From Sulfuricurvum sp. (GTDB lineage: Bacteria; Campylobacterota; Campylobacteria; Campylobacterales; Sulfurimonadaceae), in assembly GCA_022729835.1 (NCBI GenBank), contig DZBC01000003.1:1-26883 (forward strand): DNA of 26,883 nucleotides. The letters run 5' to 3'. Position numbers and translations under genes: made by a program. The notes under the pieces were generated by a model. It was not told the DNA's origin and did not search any database. It worked only from the letters and a program-made list of their open reading frames with translations. Positions 7,648 through 15,700 of this stretch are shown in pieces; positions within the stretch are counted from its first letter, which is position 1, and every line of letters starts with the position of its first letter.

Positions 7648-8763
7648 TTGGAGTGTGACTATTTCGGGGAGTGCGGCAGTTGTCGTGATTATGTACAGGG
7701 GTATGAGGGACAGATTGCGCGCAAAAAAGCGCAGACACTATTGGAGTTTGCCGACGATTATGATGGGGTGCTTGAGTGTTTCGCGTCGCCAGAGTCACAT
7801 TACCGCGCTAGAGCGGAGTTTCGGATTTGGCATGAGGGCGAGCGTAGTGCCTATGCGATGTATGCCATAGCGCCCAAAGCGACGGTGATGATTGATCGCT
7901 GCGCCATTGTACGTGATAGTATTGACGCGCTGATGCCGGTTTTGTTGGAGCGGCTGGAGTCCAAAAAGATGACGCGCAAGCTCTTTGGCATCGACTTTCT
8001 CTCATCGCGTCGGGGCGAGATCGTGGTAACGCTTATTTACCACACCAAGCTTGATGAACACTGGCGCACTCAAGCGTTGGCGCTATCACAAGCAATGGGG
8101 GTGCATATCATTGGCCGCAGTAGGGGCGAGAAGGTGATTTTGACACAGGATTACGTGAGCGAATCCTTACATGTAAAGGGTAGACCCTTTCACTACCGAC
8201 ACATCGAAAACAGCTTTACCCAGCCCAACCCCGCCGTCAATGAGGCGATGATTACGTGGGCGATGGAGCAGTTTGAGGGGGTCGGTGGCGATCTGCTCGA
8301 GCTCTACTGCGGTGCTGGAAATTTCACCATCCCTTTTGCGACGCACTTTGATCGGGTGCTGGCTACGGAGGTCTCGAAGGCCTCCATCGCGGCAGCCAAG
8401 ATCAATATGCAGCTCAACGACGTGCACAACATCGACTTTGTCCGTCTGGGGGTTGAGGAGTTTGTGCAGGCACTTGAAGGGGTGCGCAGTTTTAGGCGGA
8501 TGGAGGGGGTGGAGCTGGGGCGCTACCGTCTTGGCTCTTTGTTTGTCGATCCGCCGCGCGCAGGAATGGATGAGAACTCCTTGCGTCTGGCTCAAAAGTT
8601 TGAGACCATCGTCTATATCTCTTGCAATCCGCAAACCCTCAAGCGCGATTTGGCGCGGCTCTCGTCTACCCACAAGATCGCTAAAATGGCGCTTTTTGAC
8701 CAATTTCCCTATACACACCATCGAGAGATGGGTGTCAAACTTATCCCTAAAGAGGTATTATGA
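7648..8763 (+). CDS. trmA: TrmA-type tRNA m5U54 methyltransferase with an RlmD-like Fe-S cysteine set
   Basis: This is a 371-residue SAM-dependent uracil-C5 methyltransferase. TrmA-specific stretches are SPESHYRARAEFRIWHEG (about 47-64), LLELYCGAGNFTIPFATHF (SAM motif I), LFVDPPRAGMDENSL (motif IV), YISCNPQTL with the nucleophilic Cys, and DQFPYTHHREMGVKL with the catalytic Glu. The family makes ribothymidine at tRNA position 54. What is odd is the N-terminal C3-x5-C9-x2-C12 plus C85. This matches the spacing of the [4Fe-4S] ligands of the rRNA enzyme RlmD, which E. coli TrmA lacks. There is no TRAM domain. The start is TTG at 7648, supported by AGGAG at 7634-7638. It ends in an ATGA overlap with the next gene. 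It holds one TTACATGTAA in the Leu-His-Val frame. Confidence 0.9.
   Translation: MECDYFGECGSCRDYVQGYEGQIARKKAQTLLEFADDYDGVLECFASPESHYRARAEFRIWHEGERSAYAMYAIAPKATVMIDRCAIVRDSIDALMPVLLERLESKKMTRKLFGIDFLSSRRGEIVVTLIYHTKLDEHWRTQALALSQAMGVHIIGRSRGEKVILTQDYVSESLHVKGRPFHYRHIENSFTQPNPAVNEAMITWAMEQFEGVGGDLLELYCGAGNFTIPFATHFDRVLATEVSKASIAAAKINMQLNDVHNIDFVRLGVEEFVQALEGVRSFRRMEGVELGRYRLGSLFVDPPRAGMDENSLRLAQKFETIVYISCNPQTLKRDLARLSSTHKIAKMALFDQFPYTHHREMGVKLIPKEVL
8167..8176. repeat. TTACATGTAA palindrome, copy 5
   Basis: Exact copy in trmA, read as Leu-His-Val. Confidence 0.9.
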
Positions 8764-9470
8764 AAACCATCTTTATTCTTGTATTCGCGGTACTCACGGC
8801 TTTTGGAGAAGAGCTTGAGCGCATCGAGCGCATTGTACACGACGTAGGTGCGCTGCGCGAGAAATACGAAGCGTGTCAAGGGGCGCTTGAACGGTTCGAG
8901 ACAGCGCCGATGGAGTGTGAGGTGAACAAAGCAGAGTTGGTGATGCGTCAAAAAGCGCAGTTGGCGTGCGAAGAGCGGCTTGAACAGTTGCAAGCCCAGC
9001 GTCAAACGATCGTGAATACGACGCCATGCCAAGAGTGTAATGTCTCGGCTCTTCATCAGCAGATTGATAGTCTCAAGCTCGCGCTTGAGGTCGCTCAAAA
9101 ACGCTATGCGGTGTTGGAAGCGCAAAAGAAGGCTCTTCCTAAACCCTCCTTACATGTAACGCGCTCCAAGAGTGAATCCGTCCCGGTGGCAGTGAGTGCG
9201 TCGGCCTTCTCAAAAGCGCCAGAGGCCGCAGTGTCATCTGAAGCTTATGTCTGGGCGGAAGCAAGAGCATATCGTCTGCTTCGTGACGCGGATATATACG
9301 ATGCTCCAAGCGGAAAAGTCGTACAGCGGTGGGAGGCCCAGCGCTCGTTCACGTCGATGCAAGGCCAAAAAGGTTGGGTTCGCATCACCGGTTATTTTGT
9401 GGATAAACAGTGGAGACCCTCCAGAGAGGAGTCGCTGTGGGTGAGGGCGGAAGATACGCTAGGGCGATAG
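8760..9470 (+). CDS. Exported coiled-coil protein with C-terminal SH3-like domain, function unknown
   Basis: I do not recognise a named family. The 236-residue product begins with a signal peptide (about 1-16, cut near AFG/EE). An alpha-helical, heptad-rich region follows to about residue 127, carrying five cysteines (39, 53, 70, 90, 93; the last two as CQEC). A Ser/Ala/Pro-rich linker precedes a beta-rich end (about 163-236) that looks like a bacterial SH3 domain: RAYRLLRDADIYDAPSGKVV, then GQKGWVRITGYFVD and a final LWVRAEDTLGR. SH3-like domains often bind cell-wall peptides, so a periplasmic cell-wall or motor-accessory role is possible, by inference only. The ATGA overlap with trmA puts it last in the motA-motB-fliP-trmA operon. 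One TTACATGTAA lies in the linker. Confidence 0.72.
   Translation: MKTIFILVFAVLTAFGEELERIERIVHDVGALREKYEACQGALERFETAPMECEVNKAELVMRQKAQLACEERLEQLQAQRQTIVNTTPCQECNVSALHQQIDSLKLALEVAQKRYAVLEAQKKALPKPSLHVTRSKSESVPVAVSASAFSKAPEAAVSSEAYVWAEARAYRLLRDADIYDAPSGKVVQRWEAQRSFTSMQGQKGWVRITGYFVDKQWRPSREESLWVRAEDTLGR
9150..9159. repeat. TTACATGTAA palindrome, copy 6
   Basis: Exact copy in the linker of the coiled-coil/SH3-like protein gene, read as Leu-His-Val. Confidence 0.9.
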
Positions 9471-9489
9471 ACGCTTCTATTGACCGCCC
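9462..9489. terminator. Possible shared hairpin between convergent genes
   Basis: GGGCGATAGA and TCTAT plus CGCCC can pair around a CGCT loop with a 4-nt bulge. The stem covers the stop codons of both the SH3-like protein gene and the rhodanese gene. There is no T-run, so the terminator role is uncertain. Confidence 0.35.
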
Positions 9490-9992
9490 CAGGGCATAGA
9501 CTCTTTTTGCCAGCCGAAGATAAATCCTTCATCGAGATTGTAGGCTTCGACGCCCTCTTTGGCGAGCATATTGGCAGCGACTTTTGAGCGTGGACCGCTA
9601 CGGCAGACCAAAATAACTTTTGAAACGTTACGCAGTTTCATCGCTTGCATCACTTCGGAGACGAAACTCTTGTTTTCGACCTCTTTGGCGTCGTAGAGCT
9701 TCTGGGCTTGAATGTGGTCTTTGACTACCCCTTTTTCGACCTCATATTGGGCACTTTTGACACGCATTTCAACCGATTTCGGTTCGTACATCCAGTTGAA
9801 TACGGGAATGTTAATAAACCCTTCGCCGTGACCGGTGTAGATATATTCAAGTGTTGTGCGGACATCCACAATAATCGCTTCTCCTTTTTTTTGCATCTCA
9901 TACGCCTCTTTTGCGCTGAGATCATCTTCGTAGGTATCTGCTGCGAACAGACCGATAAATAGAGCCAGCAGAGCCATTGTAATACGTTTCAT
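9477..9992 (-). CDS. Periplasmic rhodanese-like sulfurtransferase
   Basis: This 171-residue protein has a signal peptide (about 1-18, FIGLFAADT). It is followed by a single rhodanese domain: LSAKEAYEMQKKGEAIIVDV leads into the DVRT strand-turn, and VILVCRSGPRSKVAANMLAK carries the active-site cysteine C130 in a CRSGxR loop. A GW near the end (FIFGWQKESMPW) closes the fold. Rhodaneses carry a persulfide sulfur on this cysteine. The export signal suggests a periplasmic sulfur-handling role, which fits sulfur-oxidising relatives, but the substrate is inferred. AGGGA precedes the ATG. It is divergent from the DUF4395/Rrf2 pair and ends 6 nt from the convergent motility-operon gene. Confidence 0.88.
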   Translation of the reverse strand: MKRITMALLALFIGLFAADTYEDDLSAKEAYEMQKKGEAIIVDVRTTLEYIYTGHGEGFINIPVFNWMYEPKSVEMRVKSAQYEVEKGVVKDHIQAQKLYDAKEVENKSFVSEVMQAMKLRNVSKVILVCRSGPRSKVAANMLAKEGVEAYNLDEGFIFGWQKESMPWGGQ

Positions 9993-10115
9993 CAGTATCC
10001 CTTATGTGTTGGTATCTTGGGGGCGTAATGGTATCAAAAAAAGATAAAGAAGCCAGCGTGTGATGGTCACGATCAGTGGTGAAAAAGTAATACACGACTA
10101 AAACACTAATAATAC

Positions 10116-10126
10116 TTGACTATAAA
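10116..10126 (+). promoter_or_regulatory. Possible promoter elements before the DUF4395/Rrf2 pair
   Basis: TTGACT at 10116 runs straight into TATAAA at 10121-10126 in the A+T-rich, 179-nt divergent gap between the rhodanese and DUF4395 genes. Either could be a -35 or a -10, but they are not correctly spaced to be a pair. An imperfect palindrome TGATGGTCACGATCA (10061-10075) is a possible operator for the adjacent Rrf2-type regulator. Both are tentative. Confidence 0.25.
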
Positions 10127-10171
10127 AGACGCTTATGCAAGAATTGCTCATTACACTTAAGGAACCTACAT

Positions 10172-10609
10172 ATGGATCAGGTATGTCCTATTAGTTACAA
10201 ACAGATCGACGCGACGACGGTGCGCATACTGTCACTCTTTGTTTTTGCCGGCGTAGCATGGATGCTCTGGAGCGCATCACTGCTTGCGGCGATGCTGTTG
10301 GTGATCGATTTCATGATTCGACTCTACTGGAGCAGAAACTACAGTCCGCTCTTTTTGAGCGCACGTGCCGTTCAGCACTTTTTGGGATTACCCCAGAGGT
10401 ATGAGGATGCAGCAGCCAAAAGACTGGCCGCGCATTTTGGATTGCTGTTTATGCTTCTATTTCTTGTATTCATTTGGCAACAGCAGTGGCTTTGGCTTTA
10501 CGGTGCGGCAAGCATTTTTTTCCTTTGCAGCGGGCTTGAAATTCTCTTTGGATACTGCATCGGCTGTAAAATTTACTATCTCTATTGTTTCATGAAAAGA
10601 GCTCTTTAG
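10172..10609 (+). CDS. DUF4395-like inner-membrane protein
   Basis: This is a small 145-residue membrane protein with about four helices. The start carries a CP pair (C5-P6, VCPISYKQIDATTVR) and DFMIRLYWSRNYSPLF lies near the middle. The end has EILFGYCIGCKIYYLYC with C129-x2-C132. This layout matches the DUF4395 family, whose members have an N-terminal CP and a C-terminal GxCxGC signature and often sit beside thioredoxin or rhodanese genes. The biochemical function is unknown; paired cysteines near the membrane suggest thiol or sulfur chemistry (inference). AAGGA at 10159-10163 sets the ATG at 10172. The stop directly abuts the Rrf2 gene, so the two form an operon divergent from the rhodanese. 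Confidence 0.75.
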   Translation: MDQVCPISYKQIDATTVRILSLFVFAGVAWMLWSASLLAAMLLVIDFMIRLYWSRNYSPLFLSARAVQHFLGLPQRYEDAAAKRLAAHFGLLFMLLFLVFIWQQQWLWLYGAASIFFLCSGLEILFGYCIGCKIYYLYCFMKRAL

Positions 10610-11014
10610 ATGTCGGGTATCACCTCCAAAGGAGTCTATGGATTGGCTGCGATGCATGTGCTCTCTCATGCACCCAAAAATCGAGCGATGCAGATTCGGG
10701 AGATCGCCGCAATGACGCAGATTTCGGCGACCTATCTTGAACAGTTGATGCTCATGCTCAGGCGTGCGCATCTGGTGGTCAGTACGCGCGGTATCAACGG
10801 CGGTTACCGTCTCGCAAAGCCGCCGCATGAGATCGAGGTTCGCGAGATTATCGAAGCGTTGGAGGGAAATTTCTACTCGTTTGAGGGCAATCTCGGTGCC
10901 AGTGTGATTTTAGAGTATTTCTGGGCCGATATCCAGAAGCGGATCAAAGTGCTCTTTGAACTCAAACTTTCTGAGATTGACCAAGCGTATCAGCCCCATT
11001 ACTACGAAATTTAA
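10610..11014 (+). CDS. Rrf2-family transcriptional regulator without cysteines
   Basis: This 134-residue protein starts with an Rrf2-type winged helix-turn-helix: SKGVYGLAAMHVLSHA, MQIREIAAMTQISATYLEQL, then LVVSTRGINGGYRLAKPP and VREIIEALEG. The family includes IscR, NsrR and CymR. IscR and NsrR bind an Fe-S cluster through three cysteines, but this protein has no cysteine at all. It should therefore sense through protein partners or small ligands, as CymR does in cysteine metabolism. Its immediate partner gene is the DUF4395-like protein, and the divergent rhodanese is the likely second target (inference). No intergenic base separates it from the upstream gene. Downstream it converges with the DNA methyltransferase, a 14-bp palindrome filling the junction. 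Confidence 0.9.
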   Translation: MSGITSKGVYGLAAMHVLSHAPKNRAMQIREIAAMTQISATYLEQLMLMLRRAHLVVSTRGINGGYRLAKPPHEIEVREIIEALEGNFYSFEGNLGASVILEYFWADIQKRIKVLFELKLSEIDQAYQPHYYEI

Positions 11015-11028
11015 CCTTACATGTAAGG
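11015..11028. repeat. CCTTACATGTAAGG, extended palindrome, copy 7
   Basis: A perfect 14-bp palindrome containing TTACATGTAA (11017-11026). It fills the 2-nt gap between the convergent rrf2-type and methyltransferase genes and supplies the TAA stop of the methyltransferase, whose last residues are Pro-Tyr-Met. Confidence 0.9.
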
Positions 11029-12009
11029 CTTATGCAGAATATGAAGATATTCTATAGTGCGGTGCGAGGCGGCAGTGGCGTTTTTGGCGTTGAATCGCTT
11101 GTGCAAGATTGAGGCTTGATGATACTCCCCGATACCGCGCATTAGCTCTTCAATGGCCTTGTTTTCGATGATACCGTCGCTGCTGTAACTTAAAAAGATG
11201 TAGGGAAAATTTGCTCTTAAGAGCAGGTTTGAAAGAGCCTCAAAAGCGTGTTTTTGCCGGCTGTAGCGGGAGCTGTGGTAGGCTCCAAGCCCCGTTTTTC
11301 CGCGAGGTGTGAAGGGGATGTAGCGGGCGATGGAGTCGAGCAGATGGTAATTGGCACCGTATTGGCGTAGGTTGTAGGGCGGATCGAGGTAGAGAATCTC
11401 GCCTTGTAAGTTTTGGATGAGCGTGTTGGCGTCTGCATTGTAAACAAGGTGCTTGGCATGGGGCGTCGGTGTGATATCGAGCGCTTGTAGTACGAGCGGT
11501 TTTTGCGCACTTTTTTTGAGTGTTTTGAGAAAAGCACTGAAGACGGATGTTGTGTTGGCAACAGCGCTTGAAGCGACGATGAGGGTGGCCAATAGTAGGC
11601 GGTAGCGCTCCGTGTCGATCAGTGCGCTTTGCTTCCAAGATTCGATCTCTTGGCGTATCGCGTCGATGCGGCCGGCATTTTCGTCGCTGAAATAGAGCCG
11701 TCCGCTCTCGCAAGCGTAGTGTGTGGAGATCCATCCTTTACGGCCTTCAAGGGCATTGAGTCTGCTGAGTTGCTGCGCATAATCCTCAAGTGTCGTGGTG
11801 GCGAGATAGGCGTGATTCAAGAGGTAGCTGAAGTATTCGATATCGTTGGCCGTTGTCTGTTTGGTTAGTGGAGCGAAGTGCCGAGCGACACTGCCTGCAC
11901 CCGCGAAGAGATCGCACATGCGATAGCTCTGGAGTGGTTGGCTTACATGTAAGGTGATCTGTGTCTGCAAAAAATCGAGTAAACGCTCTTTGGAACCTAT
12001 GTAGTGCAT
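11017..12009 (-). CDS. Solitary D12-class DNA N6-adenine methyltransferase
   Basis: This is a 330-residue enzyme. It opens MHYIGSKERLLDFL, the N-terminal style of NlaIII/FokI-like alpha-class enzymes, then has SAM motif I CDLFAGAGSVARHF (about 32-45) and catalytic motif IV LYLDPPYNLRQYGANYH (DPPY at 209-212). It transfers methyl to adenine N6 in a specific DNA site. The site cannot be read from sequence; CATG, the NlaIII target, is one candidate. No restriction endonuclease is adjacent, so it appears solitary. I start it at ATG 12009, one base after the recO stop and with AAGGA upstream; an in-frame start 24 nt earlier would overlap recO. A TTACATGTAA lies at codons 20-23 (Leu-His-Val) and another supplies its stop codon. 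Confidence 0.88.
   Translation of the reverse strand: MHYIGSKERLLDFLQTQITLHVSQPLQSYRMCDLFAGAGSVARHFAPLTKQTTANDIEYFSYLLNHAYLATTTLEDYAQQLSRLNALEGRKGWISTHYACESGRLYFSDENAGRIDAIRQEIESWKQSALIDTERYRLLLATLIVASSAVANTTSVFSAFLKTLKKSAQKPLVLQALDITPTPHAKHLVYNADANTLIQNLQGEILYLDPPYNLRQYGANYHLLDSIARYIPFTPRGKTGLGAYHSSRYSRQKHAFEALSNLLLRANFPYIFLSYSSDGIIENKAIEELMRGIGEYHQASILHKRFNAKNATAASHRTIEYLHILHKPYM
11943..11952. repeat. TTACATGTAA palindrome, copy 8
   Basis: Exact copy near the 5' end of the DNA methyltransferase gene, read on the minus strand as Leu-His-Val (codons 20-22). Confidence 0.9.
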
Positions 12010-12010
12010 C

Positions 12011-12628
12011 TTAGAGTCCTTCGAGCAGCACATACCACAGCGTTTCGACTTCGCGGTCGCTGAGATAGAGGGTGCTAAGGCTCTGAGTCATACCTGCGTG
12101 ATGCTTGCTAGAGATGCTTAGACGATGTGAACATGCACGGTGTGTCGGTAAAAAGGCGCGGATCAAGGAGACCTCTTCTTCGATAGGCAACTCACAATCA
12201 AAACAGATCGCTTCGTCGTGGAGTCGTCCTTCGTGCTGTAGAAGTTGAAGGTAGCTCTCAATAGCGATGCGCTTGGGATTTTGCAGATGCCATTTCTCTG
12301 CCGCTGCATCGAGTAGCTCAAAATAGAAGCTACCGATCTCAGGCGCATCGTGTAGATGTGGATAGAATAGTGCGATAAATTGCTGCCAAATCCCTAACCG
12401 TGCACGATCAAGCATCCACGGGTATCCAAGATGGATCACGTCGCGGAGTCTGCCGATACCGGAGTTGAGGCTCAGTTCGCGTTCAAAATCGATTTTAAAG
12501 CCCAAATTGATCACACCGTGGCGTGCTCCGTAGAATCGATAAAGGGTCTGTAAGTTCTGCTGCGTTATGATCGAAACGATCAAATCTTCGTCGCGCGAAC
12601 GGGTGACTTTGATGATATATCCTTGCAA
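12011..12628 (-). CDS. recO: DNA repair protein RecO, short epsilonproteobacterial type
   Basis: This 205-residue protein begins QGYIIKVTRSRDEDLIVSII and continues LYRFYGARHGVINLGFKIDF. That is the OB-fold N-terminus of the short RecO found in Campylobacterota. An alpha-helical middle follows, then a partial zinc-finger-like region with CFDC (about 139-142) and HRAC. RecO loads RecA onto SSB-coated single-stranded DNA with RecR. The start is TTG at 12628 with AAGAAG just upstream, since no in-frame ATG exists at a sensible place. The methyltransferase follows one base after the stop, so they share a transcript. A short, A+T-rich region divergent to gltB holds the promoter. The identification rests on N-terminal resemblance and length. 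Confidence 0.8.
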   Translation of the reverse strand: MQGYIIKVTRSRDEDLIVSIITQQNLQTLYRFYGARHGVINLGFKIDFERELSLNSGIGRLRDVIHLGYPWMLDRARLGIWQQFIALFYPHLHDAPEIGSFYFELLDAAAEKWHLQNPKRIAIESYLQLLQHEGRLHDEAICFDCELPIEEEVSLIRAFLPTHRACSHRLSISSKHHAGMTQSLSTLYLSDREVETLWYVLLEGL

Positions 12629-12687
12629 TGATGCTTCTTTTTTACCCAGAAAAAAATTTCTGTTGATTCAACCATTCTATTTTATAA

Positions 12688-12714
12688 AATTTTAACAGCT
12701 AAAAAGTTAAAATT
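12688..12714. promoter_or_regulatory. 9-bp inverted repeat in the recO/gltB divergent promoter region
   Basis: AATTTTAAC (12688-12696) is repeated inverted as GTTAAAATT (12706-12714) with a 9-nt spacer. It sits about 80 nt upstream of gltB in a strongly A+T-rich 165-nt gap that contrasts with the surrounding genes. It could be a regulator site for gltBD. TATAAA on the minus strand close by may serve recO. Confidence 0.35.
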
Positions 12715-12793
12715 AGCCTCAACGTCTCTAAATAAGATAATATTCTTTAAAAAGAGATTAAAAATTAGAAAATTGATACAAAAAGGTAGATGC

Positions 12794-15700
12794 ATGTTAG
12801 AACATCATGATCTTCTGCGCTCATTTAAAGATAACTGTGGTTTTGGATTGATCGCCAATATCAAAAACCGCGCGAGCCATGAGAACCTTGAAAACGCCAT
12901 CACGGCGCTTGAACGCATGATGCACCGTGGCGCGGTCGCCGCCGATGGTAAGACGGGAGACGGTAGCGGAATGTTGCTGTCGATGCCGCATGAGTTTATG
13001 CGCCACGCCGCCAAAAGTGCGGGTGTTGAGTTGCCGGAGATGTACGCCGTCGCGACGGTATTTACTAAAAATAGGAGCCAGCTTCTTACCATTGCAGACA
13101 TCTGTTTGGTAAATGATCTCAAAGTGACTTATGAGCGTGTGGTGCCTGTCGATGTCAATGCACTAGGAGAACAGGCGCTCTCCACGCTGCCTTTGATTGT
13201 ACAGCTTTTCATTATTCCAAACTCCATTATGGCGACGCAGCGTTTTGAAGCGCTACTTTATCTAAGCCGCAAGGAGTCTGAGCACCGTTTTATCAACGAT
13301 GAGGACTTTTATATTGCTTCAATGAGTTCTAAGGTGATTTCGTACAAAGGGCTGGTGATGCCTACGCACATCAGAGAGTTTTACAAAGATTTTCAAGACC
13401 GCCGCTTTAAAATCTCCTTTGCCCTTTTTCATCAGCGTTTTTCTACCAACACGCTTCCCAAATGGCGTTTGGCACAGCCTTTTCGCACGATTGCACATAA
13501 TGGTGAGATCAACTCCGTGGAGGCCAATCGCTACAACGTTGATGTGAAATCTGAGTCGATCAAAAGCGAAGTCTTTACCAATGCAGAGATTGCACGCATA
13601 TTGCCAATCCTGCAGCCCTACGCATCTGACAGCGCGAGTGCGGATAACTTTTTTGAGTTTTTGATTGTCAACGGCGTCGATTTCTTCAAAGCAGCCCGCG
13701 CTGTTATTCCGGCACCATGGCAAAATGCGCCGTACATGGATCCTGAGTTGCGCGCTTTTTATGAGTACCAATCGACTGTGTTTGAGGCGTGGGACGGTCC
13801 CGCCGCATTCTCGTTAACTGACGGTCGTTATATCGGTTGTGTGCTGGATCGTAACGGATTGCGCCCTTCTAAATATATCATCACCGACGACGATACCTTG
13901 CTAATCGCCAGTGAATACGGCGTCATCGATCTGCCCGAGAAAAAGATCAAAGAGCGTGGGCGCTTGCAGTCGGGAGAGATGATCGGACTTGATCTTAAAT
14001 TTGGCAAAGTGCTCAAAAATGAGGAGATCAACCATTATCTCAAATCGTCCAACCCGTACATGAAGTGGTTGAATGAGCGTATGATCTACCTGCAAGAGCA
14101 TGTGGACAGTCAATATGCTAAAAGCTGCGACTACATAGGGACTGATCTGGTGCCGCTGCAGCGCTTTTTCAATATCACCCAAGAGGTGATTGAGCAGGTG
14201 ATCGAACCGATGGTGCGCGATGGTAAAGAGGCGGTCGGCTCCATGGGTGACGACACGCCATTGGCGGCCTTTAGTGACAAGCAGCGTATGTTTAGCGACT
14301 ATTTCAAGCAGAAATTCGCTCAGGTGACCAATCCTCCGATCGATCCGATCCGCGAAAAGGTGGTGATGAGTCTCAACACGGGTTTTGGAGAGGTGCATAA
14401 CATTCTTGACGAACTACCCGACCATGCCCATCGACTTAAAGCGATTTCACCCATCATTACCAGCGAAAAACTTGATATTCTCAAATCATTCGGTGATATT
14501 AAATCACCAAGATATCAAGCGCACTACCACAATTCGACCTTCTCTATTGCCTATAAAGGTGATCTAAAACAGGCGCTTGAAGCACTGGTGGAGAAAGTGA
14601 TTTTGGCCGTTAGGAATGAAAAAACTCGTATCGTTATTCTTGATGATGTAGGATTGAGTGCAGACTCCCCAGTGATGCCGATGCTGATGGTTATCGGACG
14701 CCTCAATCAGGCGCTTCGCGCGGCCAAAATCCGCCATCTGGCCTCCATCGTAGCCAACACTTCAGAAGTGATTGATTCACACGGTGCGGCAACGATGATC
14801 GCTTACGGCGCAAGCGCGGTTTATCCGAAACTACTGTTTGCAACCGTTATGGAGTTTGCTGAGCGGCACAAGAGTGAATTTAGCTGTCAAGATGCGCTCA
14901 AATCGGTGCACTCGGCGCTCAACGCGGGGCTGCTCAAAATCATGTCCAAAATGGGTATCTCAACCATTGCTTCGTACCGCAATTCCGGCTTGTTTGACGT
15001 TCTGGGGCTCAGTCGCGAGATGGTCGAAGAGTGCTTTGGCGATTCACAAGCGCTGGTGCCGGGTCTAGGATATGAACAGATTGACGCACGCATCAAGAAG
15101 GTACATAAGGAAGCCTATGTCCAAAGCGGCTTTAATACTGTTTTTCCACTCAACATCGGAGGCTTTTACAAGTTTTACCATGGGCAGGAGCATCACGATT
15201 TCGGTCCTGATGTGATCCACGCCATCCACGCAGTTGCCAAAAACGGCACCAAAGCCGATTATGACCGTCTACGCAAGCTCGTCAATGGGCGTGGACTCAA
15301 ATATATCCGTGATTTCTTTGAGTTCAAGTCTGATCGTTTTGCAATTAGCATCGACGAAGTGGAGCCCAAAGAGCGGATATTCAAGCGTTTTGCTACAGCG
15401 GCAATGAGTTTAGGATCGATTTCACCCGAAGCGCATGAGACCCTTGCTGAAGCAATGAATACGATCGGTGCAATGTCCAACTCTGGCGAAGGCGGTGAGG
15501 ATTCAGTACGCTTTGGTACCATCCTCAACTCCAAAATCAAACAGGTTGCATCGGGCCGCTTTGGCGTCACTCCGGCATATCTGCGCTCTGCCGAAGAGAT
15601 CCAAATCAAGGTTGCTCAAGGTGCAAAACCCGGTGAAGGCGGACAGCTTCCGGGCCATAAGGTGACGGCGCTGATTGGTCGTTTACGCCATACGGTTCCG

